A DNA stretch of 64,000 nt, from positions 186,001-250,000 of the forward strand of contig CAMARR010000002.1 of NCBI GenBank assembly GCA_945860915.1. Direction: 5' to 3'. Both the position numbers and the translations under genes were made by a program. Origin of the DNA: Candidatus Kuenenia stuttgartensis. Lineage in GTDB: Bacteria; Planctomycetota; GCA-002687715; CAIWVZ01. Positions 16,333 to 25,365 of this stretch are shown here, piece by piece. Every line of letters starts with the position of its first letter. The stretch's first letter is position 1. Under the pieces are notes generated by a model that saw nothing but the letters and a program-made list of their open reading frames with translations, searched no databases and was not told where the DNA came from.

Positions 16333-17205
16333 TTACGACGGAAGTGCCCGGGGAATGCGATCGATGACCAGAGATGCCCAAACCACGGGCAGGTAGACGA
16401 GCGAGGCCCAGAACAAATGGCGCGCCGTCGTCACATCCCGCACCCATGCGAAACGAACCCCAAACGCGACGAACAATGCGCCAGAGACCGCGGCGATGAC
16501 GAGGTAATGGTCCCCACACAATCCAACCGAAGGGGCCGATGGCAACAGCGAAACAACCACGAGCACCAATGAATTCAAGACAACCTGCTTAGCAGAAAGA
16601 GCGAGTGTCGGATCCTCGCCGGGAAGCATTCGAAATCCGCCCCGCTCGTAGTCTTCGCGATACACCGTAGCGATCGCCAGGAAGTGCGGGATCTGCCAGA
16701 AGAAGATGATCCCAAAGAGTGCCCAAGGCGCTGCATCAGTAAGACTCCCTCCAGCCGCTGTCCAGCCGAGAACGGGAGGTAGTGCACCAGGGACCGCCCC
16801 GACAAGAGTGTTGAGAGTCGTGATTCGCTTAAGAGGCGTGTAGACCCCCAAGTAAAGAACCGCGATCGCGGCCGACACCCCGGCTGTCACGAGGTTGGCG
16901 TGAGTCGCCAAGACACCGAGCCCGGCGAGCAACAAGACCATTCCAAACACCACTGCAGATCTCGGGCTCACGGATCCACTCACCACGGGCCGTGACCGAG
17001 TTCGGTCCATCAGCGCGTCATGTCGACGCTCCATCACCATGTTGAGTGCACTCGCGCCGAAAGCCGACAGTCCCGCTCCGAGCGCTGCAAAGAGTGCACC
17101 GTGCGTATCGACTGTCTTCCCACTCGCCGTGACAAACCCTCCACCCACGGCAAAAAGCACGAGGAGGTTGAGTCTGTACTTCGTGAGGCCGAGCCAGCGT
17201 TGCAT
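16333..17205 (-). CDS. ctaB: Protohaem IX farnesyltransferase (haem O synthase)
   Basis: 290 residues, eight to nine transmembrane helices. It belongs to the UbiA prenyltransferase family: the first allylic motif is NMVMERRHDALMDRT and the second is HFLAIATVYREDYERGG. It transfers a farnesyl group to haem b, giving haem O for the oxidase. It lies directly downstream of ctaA with only 9 nt between them, so the two haem-modifying steps are co-expressed. Confidence 0.96.
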   Translation of the reverse strand: MQRWLGLTKYRLNLLVLFAVGGGFVTASGKTVDTHGALFAALGAGLSAFGASALNMVMERRHDALMDRTRSRPVVSGSVSPRSAVVFGMVLLLAGLGVLATHANLVTAGVSAAIAVLYLGVYTPLKRITTLNTLVGAVPGALPPVLGWTAAGGSLTDAAPWALFGIIFFWQIPHFLAIATVYREDYERGGFRMLPGEDPTLALSAKQVVLNSLVLVVVSLLPSAPSVGLCGDHYLVIAAVSGALFVAFGVRFAWVRDVTTARHLFWASLVYLPVVWASLVIDRIPRALPS

Positions 17206-17214
17206 CAGGTGACG

Positions 17215-18282
17215 TTACGTTGTCGAGACGCGCGCATCATGCGACTTAGACCGTGCCGATTCGGAAAGCGCCCAAGCGAAGACTGCGACTAGGAGCCCAC
17301 TTCCGAGCACAACGTGCGTGAGCTGGGCCCAGACCGGCACAACAAAAGCGATGTGAACCGCGCCAAGAATGACCTGGAGGAGGGAAATAAGACAAATCGT
17401 CATCCAAGGATCGCGAAGCGACCACACCTTCGACCTGGAAAGTGAAACCGTCTGCCAGAATGAGACCGCTAGCAACACGAGAGGCAAGTAGCGATGCATC
17501 ACGAACCCACTTCCCATCGCTTCGACATTGAGTTGCTCGACTCCGAGTTTCCCCGCAATTCGAAGGCCCTCGACACCCTCGCGTGCCCATGTCCCGAGCG
17601 TGACGATGCCCCAAATGCCGAGCCAGATGATCCATGACCACGCGACACAACTCCGCGATGCTGATCGCGTTGTCCAACTGAATGGTGACTCTCTGTGCAA
17701 GGCAAGCATGTAGGCAAAAAGACAAACGAATGCGAGCATGAAATGCAAGCTGACGATTCCTGGTATGAGATTCGTAGCGACGACCACCGCGCCAAGCCAT
17801 CCGTTGATAAGGAGAAACGCAAACCCCAGTAAGACCCATGGCAGGTGCCTGCGCAAGTCACCATTCCGAATTGCGATATATAGAAAGCGAATTGCAAAGA
17901 GCCCCGCCAAGACTCCAAACACCCGATTCACATACTCGATCCACGCTTTAACTGGGTCGAAGTGTTCGGGCGCGTCAATCAACGGATGTTCTCGGAGATT
18001 GCGAGCCTGCGCCGCAAACCCAAGACGATCAAGCAGAGACGCGAACCTCTCGACTTTGACGAGACGCTTCGCGACAAACACCTCTTTGTAGTCTAAAGGC
18101 AAACTTGTCTCTGACATAGGAGGCATTAGCCCTCCGTAGCACATGGGCCAGTCGGGGCATCCCATTCCGCTTCCTGTCGCACGCACGAATCCCCCAAGCA
18201 GAAAGAGAAGAAACACAGAAGCACACGTGAGCCGACCAAACTTGCGGTAGTCGCGGCGCGCAGGTGAATCGATGGGTGCCAT
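17215..18282 (-). CDS. ctaA: Haem A synthase, CtaA/COX15 family
   Basis: 355 residues, eight transmembrane helices. The first extracellular loop shows GGFVRATGSGMGCPDWPMC with the paired cysteines typical of type CtaA enzymes. Haem-ligand histidines occur in YVNRVFGVLAG-containing and later helices (LHFMLAFVCLF, VMHRYLPLVLL, LTHVVLGSGLLV). It oxidises haem O to haem A. A long charged loop after the first helix (residues about 60-115) is larger than usual. It is separated from ctaD by a terminator, so it may be partly read-through expressed. Confidence 0.95.
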   Translation of the reverse strand: MAPIDSPARRDYRKFGRLTCASVFLLFLLGGFVRATGSGMGCPDWPMCYGGLMPPMSETSLPLDYKEVFVAKRLVKVERFASLLDRLGFAAQARNLREHPLIDAPEHFDPVKAWIEYVNRVFGVLAGLFAIRFLYIAIRNGDLRRHLPWVLLGFAFLLINGWLGAVVVATNLIPGIVSLHFMLAFVCLFAYMLALHRESPFSWTTRSASRSCVAWSWIIWLGIWGIVTLGTWAREGVEGLRIAGKLGVEQLNVEAMGSGFVMHRYLPLVLLAVSFWQTVSLSRSKVWSLRDPWMTICLISLLQVILGAVHIAFVVPVWAQLTHVVLGSGLLVAVFAWALSESARSKSHDARVSTT

Positions 18283-18302
18283 GGGAATTTATGCGGCAAA
18301 AG

Positions 18303-18330
18303 CAAAACGCCCCCGCATCTGCGGGGGCGT
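18303..18330 (-). terminator. Intrinsic terminator between ctaD and ctaA
   Basis: Minus-strand perfect stem ACGCCCCCGCA/TGCGGGGGCGT (18320-18330 with 18307-18317) followed by TTTGCTTTT. It separates the structural-subunit genes from the haem-synthesis and assembly genes. Confidence 0.85.
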
Positions 18331-18366
18331 CTGCCTATCTCCTAGGCTCCGCGCGGGAGGAAAAAC

Positions 18367-20124
18367 TCACGCGGTGTCTCCGGGAAGCTTCGTCGTTTGC
18401 GGGAGGTAGTCCTCCGCAACCTGAGGCGAAGAATACTCGTAGGGACCACGATAGACGGTCGGCACCGCGCCTGGGAAGTTGCCGTGAGGCGGAGGCGTCG
18501 GCGTCTGCCACTCAAGCGAGTTGGCCTTCCAAGGGTTGTCCGATTCGACCTTCTTACCGTTACGCATAGACCACAGCATGTTGAACATGAAGATGAGCTG
18601 TGCGCCGCCAAGAACGAATGCCGAGATCGACATGAATCGATTCAGGCCGAGCATAGGCTTCAAGTATTCGTAGCTGTAGGGGTCGGCAACCCGACGCATC
18701 ATGCCCTGCGACCCGAGGATGTGCATCGGGAAGAAGACGCAATTGAATGCGACGAATGTGATGAACCAATGCAGCTTGCCAAGGCCTTCGTTCATGTGAC
18801 GGCCGAACATCTTCGGGAACCAGTACACGATGCCCGCGAAGATGCCGAATGTCGTCCCGCCAAACAGCACGTAGTGGATGTGACCGACGATGAAGTAAGT
18901 GTCGTGGATGTGCATGTCAACCGACGTCGCTGCACAGAAGATGCCCGACAATCCACCAATCACGAACATCGTGACGAATCCAAGCGCATGCAACATGGCC
19001 GTGGAGAACGTGATCTGGCCTCCCCACAACGTTCCGAGCCAGTTGAATGTCTTAACCGCCGAAGGAAGCGCGATGAACATCGTCGAGACCATGAAGCCCA
19101 TGGCCAAGAACGGATTCATGCCTGACGAGAACATGTGGTGTCCCCACACGACGAATCCGAGTCCGGCAATGGCGCCGATCGAGTAGATCATCGGCTTGTA
19201 GCCGAAGATCGGCTTGCGCGCGAAGCACGCCATGACGTCAGAGACGATACCCATCGCGGGCAGAATCATGATGTAGACGGCCGGGTGCGAGTAGAACCAA
19301 AAGATGTGTTGCCACATCAAGACTTGGCCACCACCGGCTGCGCCCATGACCGCGGTGCCTGAAACGGCCAAGCCTTCAGGAAGGAAGAAGCTTGATCCGA
19401 ATACGCGATCCGTCGTCTGCATCAAAAGCGCAGATCCCAGGACGGGCGTTGAGAATAGCTGAAGGATCGCCGTAATGAAGATCGCCCATGTCGTCATAGG
19501 CATGCGAAAGAACGACATGCCCGGAGCGCGCATCTTGACGATGGTGGTGATGTAGTTCACCGCACCCATGATCGACGAGGCGCCCGCGAGGAATGCACCA
19601 TTGAGCCACAGCGTTTGGCCGAGGCCTGGGGACCACTGCTTCTCTGCGAGAGGCGGATACGACGTCCACCCACCCTGACCTGCGCCACCCTCGACAAAGA
19701 ACGAGGAGACGAGGACGAGAAGCGCCACGACGAAGGTCCAATACGAAAGCGCGTTCAAGAATGGGAACGCCATGTCGCGCGCGCCGATTTGGAGCGGAAC
19801 CACGTAGTTGGCGAACGCACCGTTGAGCATCGGGATGATGACCAGGAAGATCATCACCGAGGCATGCATGGTGAAGAGCATGTTGTAGCCCTCACCCGGA
19901 ACCTTGTCCCCCGACCATCCGAAGATCGGGTTGATGAACTTGCCCGCGGTCTCAGGCCAGCCGAGCTGACCGCGTACGCCGAGGGCAAGAAGCCCGCCAA
20001 CGGCGTACATGAGGAGGGCAGTGAACATGAACTGCTTCCCGATCATCTTATGGTCTTCAGACCAGATGTATGTCGAGAAGAAGCTCTGCTTGTGATGCGT
20101 ATCGTGGCCTGATTGCAGCAGCAT
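18367..20124 (-). CDS. ctaD: Cytochrome c oxidase subunit I (A2-type)
   Basis: 585 residues, twelve or more transmembrane helices; catalytic subunit reducing O2 at the haem a3-CuB centre. The active-site stretch reads FWFYSHPAVYIMILPAMGI: a YS pair replaces the glutamate of A1 oxidases, placing it in the A2 group. The crosslinked His and Tyr are both in SHPAVY. CuB histidines are in VWGHHMF, and haem ligands are in HIHDTYFIVGHIHYVLFGG. The N-terminus carries HDTHHKQSF. It lies downstream of ctaC with a 17-nt gap, and a strong terminator follows. Confidence 0.97.
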   Translation of the reverse strand: MLLQSGHDTHHKQSFFSTYIWSEDHKMIGKQFMFTALLMYAVGGLLALGVRGQLGWPETAGKFINPIFGWSGDKVPGEGYNMLFTMHASVMIFLVIIPMLNGAFANYVVPLQIGARDMAFPFLNALSYWTFVVALLVLVSSFFVEGGAGQGGWTSYPPLAEKQWSPGLGQTLWLNGAFLAGASSIMGAVNYITTIVKMRAPGMSFFRMPMTTWAIFITAILQLFSTPVLGSALLMQTTDRVFGSSFFLPEGLAVSGTAVMGAAGGGQVLMWQHIFWFYSHPAVYIMILPAMGIVSDVMACFARKPIFGYKPMIYSIGAIAGLGFVVWGHHMFSSGMNPFLAMGFMVSTMFIALPSAVKTFNWLGTLWGGQITFSTAMLHALGFVTMFVIGGLSGIFCAATSVDMHIHDTYFIVGHIHYVLFGGTTFGIFAGIVYWFPKMFGRHMNEGLGKLHWFITFVAFNCVFFPMHILGSQGMMRRVADPYSYEYLKPMLGLNRFMSISAFVLGGAQLIFMFNMLWSMRNGKKVESDNPWKANSLEWQTPTPPPHGNFPGAVPTVYRGPYEYSSPQVAEDYLPQTTKLPGDTA

Positions 20125-20141
20125 AGGGTGGTTGCCTCAGC

Positions 20142-21302
20142 TCACTCGCCGGGATACTTGGGAGCCGGTGGGAGCAACTTCTCCCATGGGCGGACCTTGT
20201 CCTGATTGTTCCAAAGACGCCAAATGTTCTGATCGTTCCTGCGATCGTTCTCGCCGAGCATCTTCGAAGACATCGCGGCGTTCCATCGATCCCAGTCTTC
20301 GCTCGAAAGGACGAAAAGCTTGGCTCCCATCTTGGTGTGGTTGCCGCCGCATAGTTCTGCGCAAGCAATTTCGAGATAGAAGTCCTGCGACTTGCCTTCC
20401 AACTTCTGACCATCGGACCAGACGTCTTGAGAGTACTTGGCAACCAACTTTGTCGGATCCTTGGGATCGAGAGTGTGGGTCACCGTGGTCATCGTGAAGT
20501 GGATATCCATCGGCTTGCCAGGAACAGCGTCCTGCTTGAAACGTGCCGATGGAATGTACAACGCGTGGATAACGTCGACCGAGCGGAGGTCAGCTCGGAT
20601 CACGCGGTTCGCAGGGACAATGAGAGTTCCTGCGCTGATGACATCATCGTCGTCTGCCGCGTCCCAGTACTTGCCTGAGTTACGCAACTTCGGCATGGTC
20701 GCGATGGCGTCTGCAAAAATGCGGCCCGGAGCTGTTGGGTCTGCGGGATTGTCCACCCCGCCTTCCGTGTTCTCTTTAAGCCACTTCTTTGCATCAGCGC
20801 TTGCCTTGGCTGGCAAGTACGACTCGAACTTCCCGTCATTGCCCGCGAGCCTGAAGTTCCACGCGAACTGCTGCGCGAAAATTTGCACCCGAACTTGATT
20901 GGCCTCGTTCGGGAACTCTTGTGGCACTTTCATTTCCCGCCATGCGGGCATCTGTGCAAACGCCAACCAAACCAGAATGCCCGCGGGAATGATGGTCCAC
21001 ACGATTTCGAGCGTGTGGTTGCCGTGGGTGTATTGGGCCTTCTTCCCGTCCTTCTTGCGATAGGCGATCATGCACCAAAGGAAGACGCCGTAAACGACGA
21101 TCGACGTAATGATGACGACCACCATGATCTTGTTCCAAAGATCGTCGATCGCGACCGGAACAAACGCGTCAGAGAAACGCGGTGGCAACCAATAGGTCTC
21201 ACCGGTCGTCGGCGCAGGAGTCTGGGGGGCCTGAGCGAACACACCCACCGTGGTGAGCGCGGCGGCAACAAGGGCCAGAACCTTCGGGAATCGCAGCATC
21301 AT
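20142..21302 (-). CDS. ctaC: Cytochrome c oxidase subunit II with CuA site
   Basis: 386 residues from the ATG pair at 21302-21297, which opens a signal peptide (LRFPKVLALVAAALTTVGVFAQ); a longer frame reaching 21401 has no signal. Two transmembrane helices follow (IMVVVIITSIVVYGVFLWCM and LEIVWTIIPAGILVWLAF). The periplasmic cupredoxin domain holds the CuA ligands in CAELCGGNHTKM. A roughly 60-residue insert (YLPAKASADAKKW to the WDAADDDD region) within that domain is longer than in standard subunit II. No haem-binding CxxCH is present. It receives electrons from cytochrome c. Confidence 0.95.
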   Translation of the reverse strand: MMLRFPKVLALVAAALTTVGVFAQAPQTPAPTTGETYWLPPRFSDAFVPVAIDDLWNKIMVVVIITSIVVYGVFLWCMIAYRKKDGKKAQYTHGNHTLEIVWTIIPAGILVWLAFAQMPAWREMKVPQEFPNEANQVRVQIFAQQFAWNFRLAGNDGKFESYLPAKASADAKKWLKENTEGGVDNPADPTAPGRIFADAIATMPKLRNSGKYWDAADDDDVISAGTLIVPANRVIRADLRSVDVIHALYIPSARFKQDAVPGKPMDIHFTMTTVTHTLDPKDPTKLVAKYSQDVWSDGQKLEGKSQDFYLEIACAELCGGNHTKMGAKLFVLSSEDWDRWNAAMSSKMLGENDRRNDQNIWRLWNNQDKVRPWEKLLPPAPKYPGE

Positions 21303-21381
21303 GGATGTTCCAGTTGCAGTTGGTTGCGACAAAACAGGGCTTCCGGCCATCCCGTACGAGCCTGGCCGGAAGTCAATCGGA

Positions 21382-22185
21382 TCACTCGTCGGAGAACTCA
21401 ACGGAGGCCGTCGCGACGCCCTTAGCGTCCACTTTGACCTTCATTTCCTTCTTGCCGAAACGTTCGTGAGCGGCGACCACAGTCCACTCGCCCGGTGGAA
21501 CGGACTTCAAAGTCAACTTGCCGTCGGTGCCGGTCACACCGTGGAAATCGTGCTTGAAGGTTCCCGCCATCGCCTTCATCCAAGGATGAACATCGCAGCG
21601 GAACTCAAACTTCGACTCGGGATTCGCCAACACTTTGTCAGTGAGCTCACCTTTCCCGTTCATGGTCTGATTCCACGTGCCGTTCGCGTTGGAGAAGATG
21701 TGAACGTTGTGCGAAGTATCGTCCGAATTGCGGATCTTGAACTTCTGACCGGCACGCATCGTGATGACGTGCGGCACATAGACGCAACTCTTCTGATCCA
21801 GCACGACTTCCTCGGTTGGGACCGGCGACTTCACGTTGATGTCTTTGATGTAGACAATCACGTTGGCCAACGCGCCTGCGTCGCCGACAACAACCGAGTC
21901 TTCCATGACGGGGGCGGCGGTTGGACCGACGCACACGCCGTCCTTTGTCATGTCAATCGGTTTCATCTTCGGTGGCGTGCCCTTGACCTTACACGACACG
22001 GTGATTGAGCCGGCGGTTGCCGCGTCAATGGTCACTTCAGCGGAACTGCTGGGGGCCGCGACTTCACCGCCTGAGGTATTCGAGGCACCAGCGCGTTCCG
22101 GAGCCTTGCGCTGAGCGGGCTTGTCTGATGCACCGCAACCGATGAAGGTGAGCGAAATGGCGGCAACCAAGGCGACGAGTTTCAT
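21382..22185 (-). CDS. Cupredoxin-domain lipoprotein upstream of ctaC
   Basis: 267 residues from ATG 22185. It begins with a lipoprotein signal (LVALVAAISLTFIGC) and a serine/alanine-rich linker. The central part contains a plastocyanin-like fold with probable type 1 copper ligands: His in SHNVHIFS, then Cys, His and Met in FRCDVHPWMKAM. The C-terminal ~70 residues resemble a carboxypeptidase-regulatory-like beta domain (LKSVPPGEWTVVAAHE). As the first gene of the oxidase operon it may carry electrons to, or copper for, the oxidase. The fold call is good; the role is inferred. Confidence 0.85.
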   Translation of the reverse strand: MKLVALVAAISLTFIGCGASDKPAQRKAPERAGASNTSGGEVAAPSSSAEVTIDAATAGSITVSCKVKGTPPKMKPIDMTKDGVCVGPTAAPVMEDSVVVGDAGALANVIVYIKDINVKSPVPTEEVVLDQKSCVYVPHVITMRAGQKFKIRNSDDTSHNVHIFSNANGTWNQTMNGKGELTDKVLANPESKFEFRCDVHPWMKAMAGTFKHDFHGVTGTDGKLTLKSVPPGEWTVVAAHERFGKKEMKVKVDAKGVATASVEFSDE

Positions 22186-22222
22186 CTTATTCACGTGATA
22201 GGTCCTCAAGAGTGCGAGTGGT

Positions 22223-22243
22223 GTCTCCGGTGCGCCCGGAGAC
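22223..22243. promoter_or_regulatory. Inverted repeat in the leader of the oxidase operon
   Basis: GTCTCCGG-TGCGC-CCGGAGAC, perfect 8-bp arms, 38 nt upstream of the cupredoxin lipoprotein start. It could be an operator or an mRNA hairpin. Confidence 0.5.
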
Positions 22244-22625
22244 TCGCGGATTCCGTTGCACGATGCCAACCCTGCTCCCTGCCTTCAACCTCCGAGCGAC
22301 ACGATGGCCCTGTGTTTTTCTTCGCGTTGCGAACGAGTTGCGCGATTCAGTCGTCGACACTCCAAGCACCAAGCCACGTCGACGTTTGCGCGATCGAGGA
22401 AGATGCTGAAATCAGTTACGCTTTCCTCGCCTAAGGTGCTTGACGCGTGCGCCGTCTTGCCTAGGATGCCCCACGCGCACGGAGAGGCGGCGAGCGCCTT
22501 TCTTAGAAGTTTTCGGAGATGTGTGCTTCGGAACGGTTACGCACTGGCTTCGCCGGTGCCTGCCTTCTACGGCGATCTTCCTTTACTTCTCGCATTTCCT
22601 CGCAGGATCTGACCACGATCCACCT

Positions 22626-22646
22626 CGAGAGTTTTACAAACTCTCG
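22626..22646. promoter_or_regulatory. Inverted repeat just upstream of the Rieske gene
   Basis: CGAGAGTTT-TAC-AAACTCTCG, perfect 9-bp arms ending 16 nt before ATG 22663 and 6 nt before the CGGAG ribosome-binding site. It is a candidate operator or translation-modulating hairpin. Confidence 0.55.
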
Positions 22647-22662
22647 TAGCCCGGAGTTGACG

Positions 22663-23505
22663 ATGGCCGACGATAAGAATCCGGATCCAAACCGGCCGGC
22701 AATGCCGAAGCCGCCGATGCCCGCCATGCCAGCCCCTCCCGCCGCGGGTGGAATGCCAAAGCCTCCGACTCCGGTCGCGCCTGGCATGCCTAAGCCCCCG
22801 ACTCCGGCGATGCCGGCCCCCCCGGCGGCCGGACTGCCGAAGCCTCCGGCACCAGCGGTCCCTTCCGCCGCTGTGCCCGTTGCGCCCAAACCGGCAGCTC
22901 CCGCGGCCGCACAGAAGGCACCGGCCGCGGCAGCCGCAATTCCCGCAAATCCCGTAAATCCCGCGGCCCTTAGACCCCAACCGCCGAAGAGTGGGGTTTC
23001 AGCCGAGCCTGCGAAGGCCGACGAAAAAGGGCTCTTGCTTCGCCGCCGCGACTTTGTGTGGCATGGCGTTGCAGGCATGCTCACCCTTGGTGCGGTCGCT
23101 TTCGGACGCTTCTTCTTCCCGCGCTCACTCTTCGAACCCCGCACGTCATTCACCATCGGTTACGCAAGCGACTACGGCTTCGGTGTCGACACCAAATTTC
23201 AATCCACACAGCGCATCTGGGTTTGTCGCAACTCGCAGGGACTCTTCGTCATTCTGGCCGTGTGCACCCACTTGGGATGCACCCCTGACTGGCTCGCGAC
23301 GGAAGGCCTGTTCAAATGCCCATGCCACGGCTCGGTCTATGACACCGAAGGCAAGAACTTCGCTGGTCCTGCGCCAATGCCGATGCGTCGATGCGACGTC
23401 CGACTCGACGCTACCGGCCGCATCGTCGTCGACACGCTCACGCTCTACGAGGTGGGACGGTTCAACGAAGGCGGCCCCACAGGCGGCGCCTACATTGCGG
23501 TCTGA
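22663..23505 (+). CDS. Rieske iron-sulfur protein of a bc-type complex
   Basis: 280 residues from ATG 22663 (GGAG 7 nt upstream). The first ~110 residues are an unusual proline/alanine repeat region ([15 protein letters not shown]-like units). A basic [15 protein letters not shown] stretch then leads into one membrane helix. The C-terminal domain binds a 2Fe-2S cluster: CTHLGC and CPCHGS, each with its Cys and His ligand. It moves electrons from quinol to cytochrome c. It is first in a four-gene set with split cytochrome b and the octaheme protein. The proline-rich extension is not part of the usual Rieske fold. Confidence 0.94.
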   Translation: MADDKNPDPNRPAMPKPPMPAMPAPPAAGGMPKPPTPVAPGMPKPPTPAMPAPPAAGLPKPPAPAVPSAAVPVAPKPAAPAAAQKAPAAAAAIPANPVNPAALRPQPPKSGVSAEPAKADEKGLLLRRRDFVWHGVAGMLTLGAVAFGRFFFPRSLFEPRTSFTIGYASDYGFGVDTKFQSTQRIWVCRNSQGLFVILAVCTHLGCTPDWLATEGLFKCPCHGSVYDTEGKNFAGPAPMPMRRCDVRLDATGRIVVDTLTLYEVGRFNEGGPTGGAYIAV

Positions 23506-23534
23506 TCCCTCTCGCTCCCTGACGGAGACCCCGA

Positions 23535-24374
23535 ATGTCTGAGACGAAACCCAAGAACAAGTTCAAGCTCCCGACCGCGGCTGAGCTCAAAGAAGGCCAG
23601 ATCTGGAAATCGGTTTTCCGGCACAAGCTCGATGAAACCCCGCGCAACCGCTCGCTCGCGGTTCTGTCGAACGTTTTTCTTCACCTTCACCCGGCCAAAA
23701 TCAACCGCGATGCCGTTCGATACAACTACACGTGGGGCATGGGTGGCATCACCTTCTATCTCTTCCTCGTGTTGACGATCACGGGCGTCCTGCTGATGTT
23801 CTATTACCACCCGTCAAAGGGACAGGCCTACCGGGACATCATGTACCTCATGCACGACGTGCCGTTCGGGAACTTCACCCGCAACATGCATCGTTGGGCA
23901 GCCCACGCGATGATTATCACGACGTGGCTCCACATGTTCCGCGTGTTCCTGACTGGCAGTTACAAGCCGCCGCGCGAATTCAATTGGAACATCGGAGTGC
24001 TGCTCCTTCTATTCACGATGCTTCTGTCGTTCACCGGCTACCTCTTGCCGGATGACCAACTCGGTTTTTGGGCCGTGACGGTCGGAACGAACATGGCGCG
24101 TGCGACACCCGTCATGGGTTCTGAAGGCCCCTTCGGTCCCCAGCTCGGATTCACGGCGTTCAACGACGTGCGATTCGCCATTCTTGGCGGGTCTATCGTC
24201 GACGCGAACGCACTGCTTCGCGCTTACATCTGGCACTGCGTAGCCATCCCGATCATCGCCTCGGTGCTCATGATTGTGCACTTCTGGCGTATTCGTAAGG
24301 ACGGCGCAATCTCGGGCCCGGCGCCCGTGATGATCGAGCAGGATCTCAGCGGACCTGTGGCCAAGAAAGCCTGA
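23535..24374 (+). CDS. Cytochrome b, N-terminal half (b6-like)
   Basis: 279 residues, four core transmembrane helices plus a long charged N-terminal segment. The two b-haems are ligated by histidines in HRWAAHAMIITTWLHMFRV and in WHCVAIPIIASVLMIVHFW. The quinol-site region includes TGYLLPDDQLGFWAVTVGTNM. It is the catalytic membrane core of the bc complex. As in cytochrome b6f, the C-terminal half is encoded separately, by the next gene 20 nt downstream. Confidence 0.95.
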   Translation: MSETKPKNKFKLPTAAELKEGQIWKSVFRHKLDETPRNRSLAVLSNVFLHLHPAKINRDAVRYNYTWGMGGITFYLFLVLTITGVLLMFYYHPSKGQAYRDIMYLMHDVPFGNFTRNMHRWAAHAMIITTWLHMFRVFLTGSYKPPREFNWNIGVLLLLFTMLLSFTGYLLPDDQLGFWAVTVGTNMARATPVMGSEGPFGPQLGFTAFNDVRFAILGGSIVDANALLRAYIWHCVAIPIIASVLMIVHFWRIRKDGAISGPAPVMIEQDLSGPVAKKA

Positions 24375-24394
24375 GAGAGGAGCCAAGACACACC

Positions 24395-25330
24395 ATGGAC
24401 TGGCATCAACTAATAAAAATCACGACGGCACCCGACAACGTGCCGATCGTACTCATGCTCTTCCTCATGCCGTTCTACACGTGGTACGGCCTCAAACAGT
24501 CGTTTGCGAACGACCGTCTGATCGAGAGACTCGAAGCCGATCCGGAGCTGGCGAAGACGCATCACCGCAAGACCCAACCGTTTGTGAAGGGTTGGGATTC
24601 GACCGTTCACGTGTGGCCGTATCTGCTCAAGATCGAGTTTCTCGCCATGATCATCGTCACGTTGATCTTGGTCGTCTGGTCGATCTTCCTCGATGCACCG
24701 CTCGAAGAGCCGGCGAACCCGAATCTCACGATGAATCCGTCGAAGGCCCCGTGGTACTTCCTCGGACTACAAGAAATGCTCGTGTACTTCGATCCGTGGA
24801 TCGCGGGTGTGGTTCTGCCTGGCATCATCCTCGGCGGCCTCATGGCGATTCCCTACATCGACGTGAACCCGCGCGGCAATGGGTACTACACCTATAAGCA
24901 ACGCAAGTTCTCGATTTGGATGTTCTTCATCGGATTCCTCGTTCTGTGGCTCGTGCTGATCGTGATCGGCACGTTCATCCGTGGACCGGGTTGGATGTGG
25001 TTCTGGCCGGGCGAGACGTGGGATCATCACCGCATCGTTCACGCCATGAACCGCAACCTGCACGAGTTCATTGGAATCAAGGATTCGGAAGTTTGGAAGG
25101 CTGCCGGATTCGGCGCAACTGTAGTCGGCGCCTACTTCGTCTTGGGCGGCCTTCTTTGCGATCGACTTTTCCGAAAGTTCGCAACGGAAATGTTCAAGAA
25201 GCAGAACTTCGCACAATACGCCACTACGATTGCATTGACCGTCATGATGTTCGGCCTTCCCATCAAGATGATTCTCCGACTGGGTTTCAACGTGAAATAC
25301 GTCATGGCAACCCCGTGGTTCAACATCTGA
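24395..25330 (+). CDS. Cytochrome b, C-terminal half (subunit IV-like)
   Basis: 311 residues. The Qo-site region shows PSKAPWYFLGLQEMLVYFDPW, in which the usual PEWY is replaced by KAPWY as in many menaquinol-type complexes. Further transmembrane helices follow, for example FSIWMFFIGFLVLWLVLIVI and one near the C-terminus. It is longer than plant-type subunit IV because of an extra C-terminal helix pair. It works with the preceding half to form cytochrome b. Confidence 0.92.
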   Translation: MDWHQLIKITTAPDNVPIVLMLFLMPFYTWYGLKQSFANDRLIERLEADPELAKTHHRKTQPFVKGWDSTVHVWPYLLKIEFLAMIIVTLILVVWSIFLDAPLEEPANPNLTMNPSKAPWYFLGLQEMLVYFDPWIAGVVLPGIILGGLMAIPYIDVNPRGNGYYTYKQRKFSIWMFFIGFLVLWLVLIVIGTFIRGPGWMWFWPGETWDHHRIVHAMNRNLHEFIGIKDSEVWKAAGFGATVVGAYFVLGGLLCDRLFRKFATEMFKKQNFAQYATTIALTVMMFGLPIKMILRLGFNVKYVMATPWFNI

Positions 25331-25365
25331 GGCAGCCCGAAGGACCTATTAGGAGCCTATGAATC

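Larger units (their letters stand above)
22186..22662. other. Divergent regulatory region between oxidase and bc-complex operons
   Basis: 477 bp separate the start of the minus-strand oxidase operon from the plus-strand Rieske gene, so both respiratory operons are driven from here. Two inverted repeats flank it (22223-22243 and 22626-22646). Short frames inside lack start signals or family features, so I do not call a gene. Confidence 0.6.

Noticed and set aside
22256-22612. 118-residue ORF in the divergent respiratory control region
   Set aside because: No start signal, no family pattern, and it lies in a region better explained as promoter DNA.
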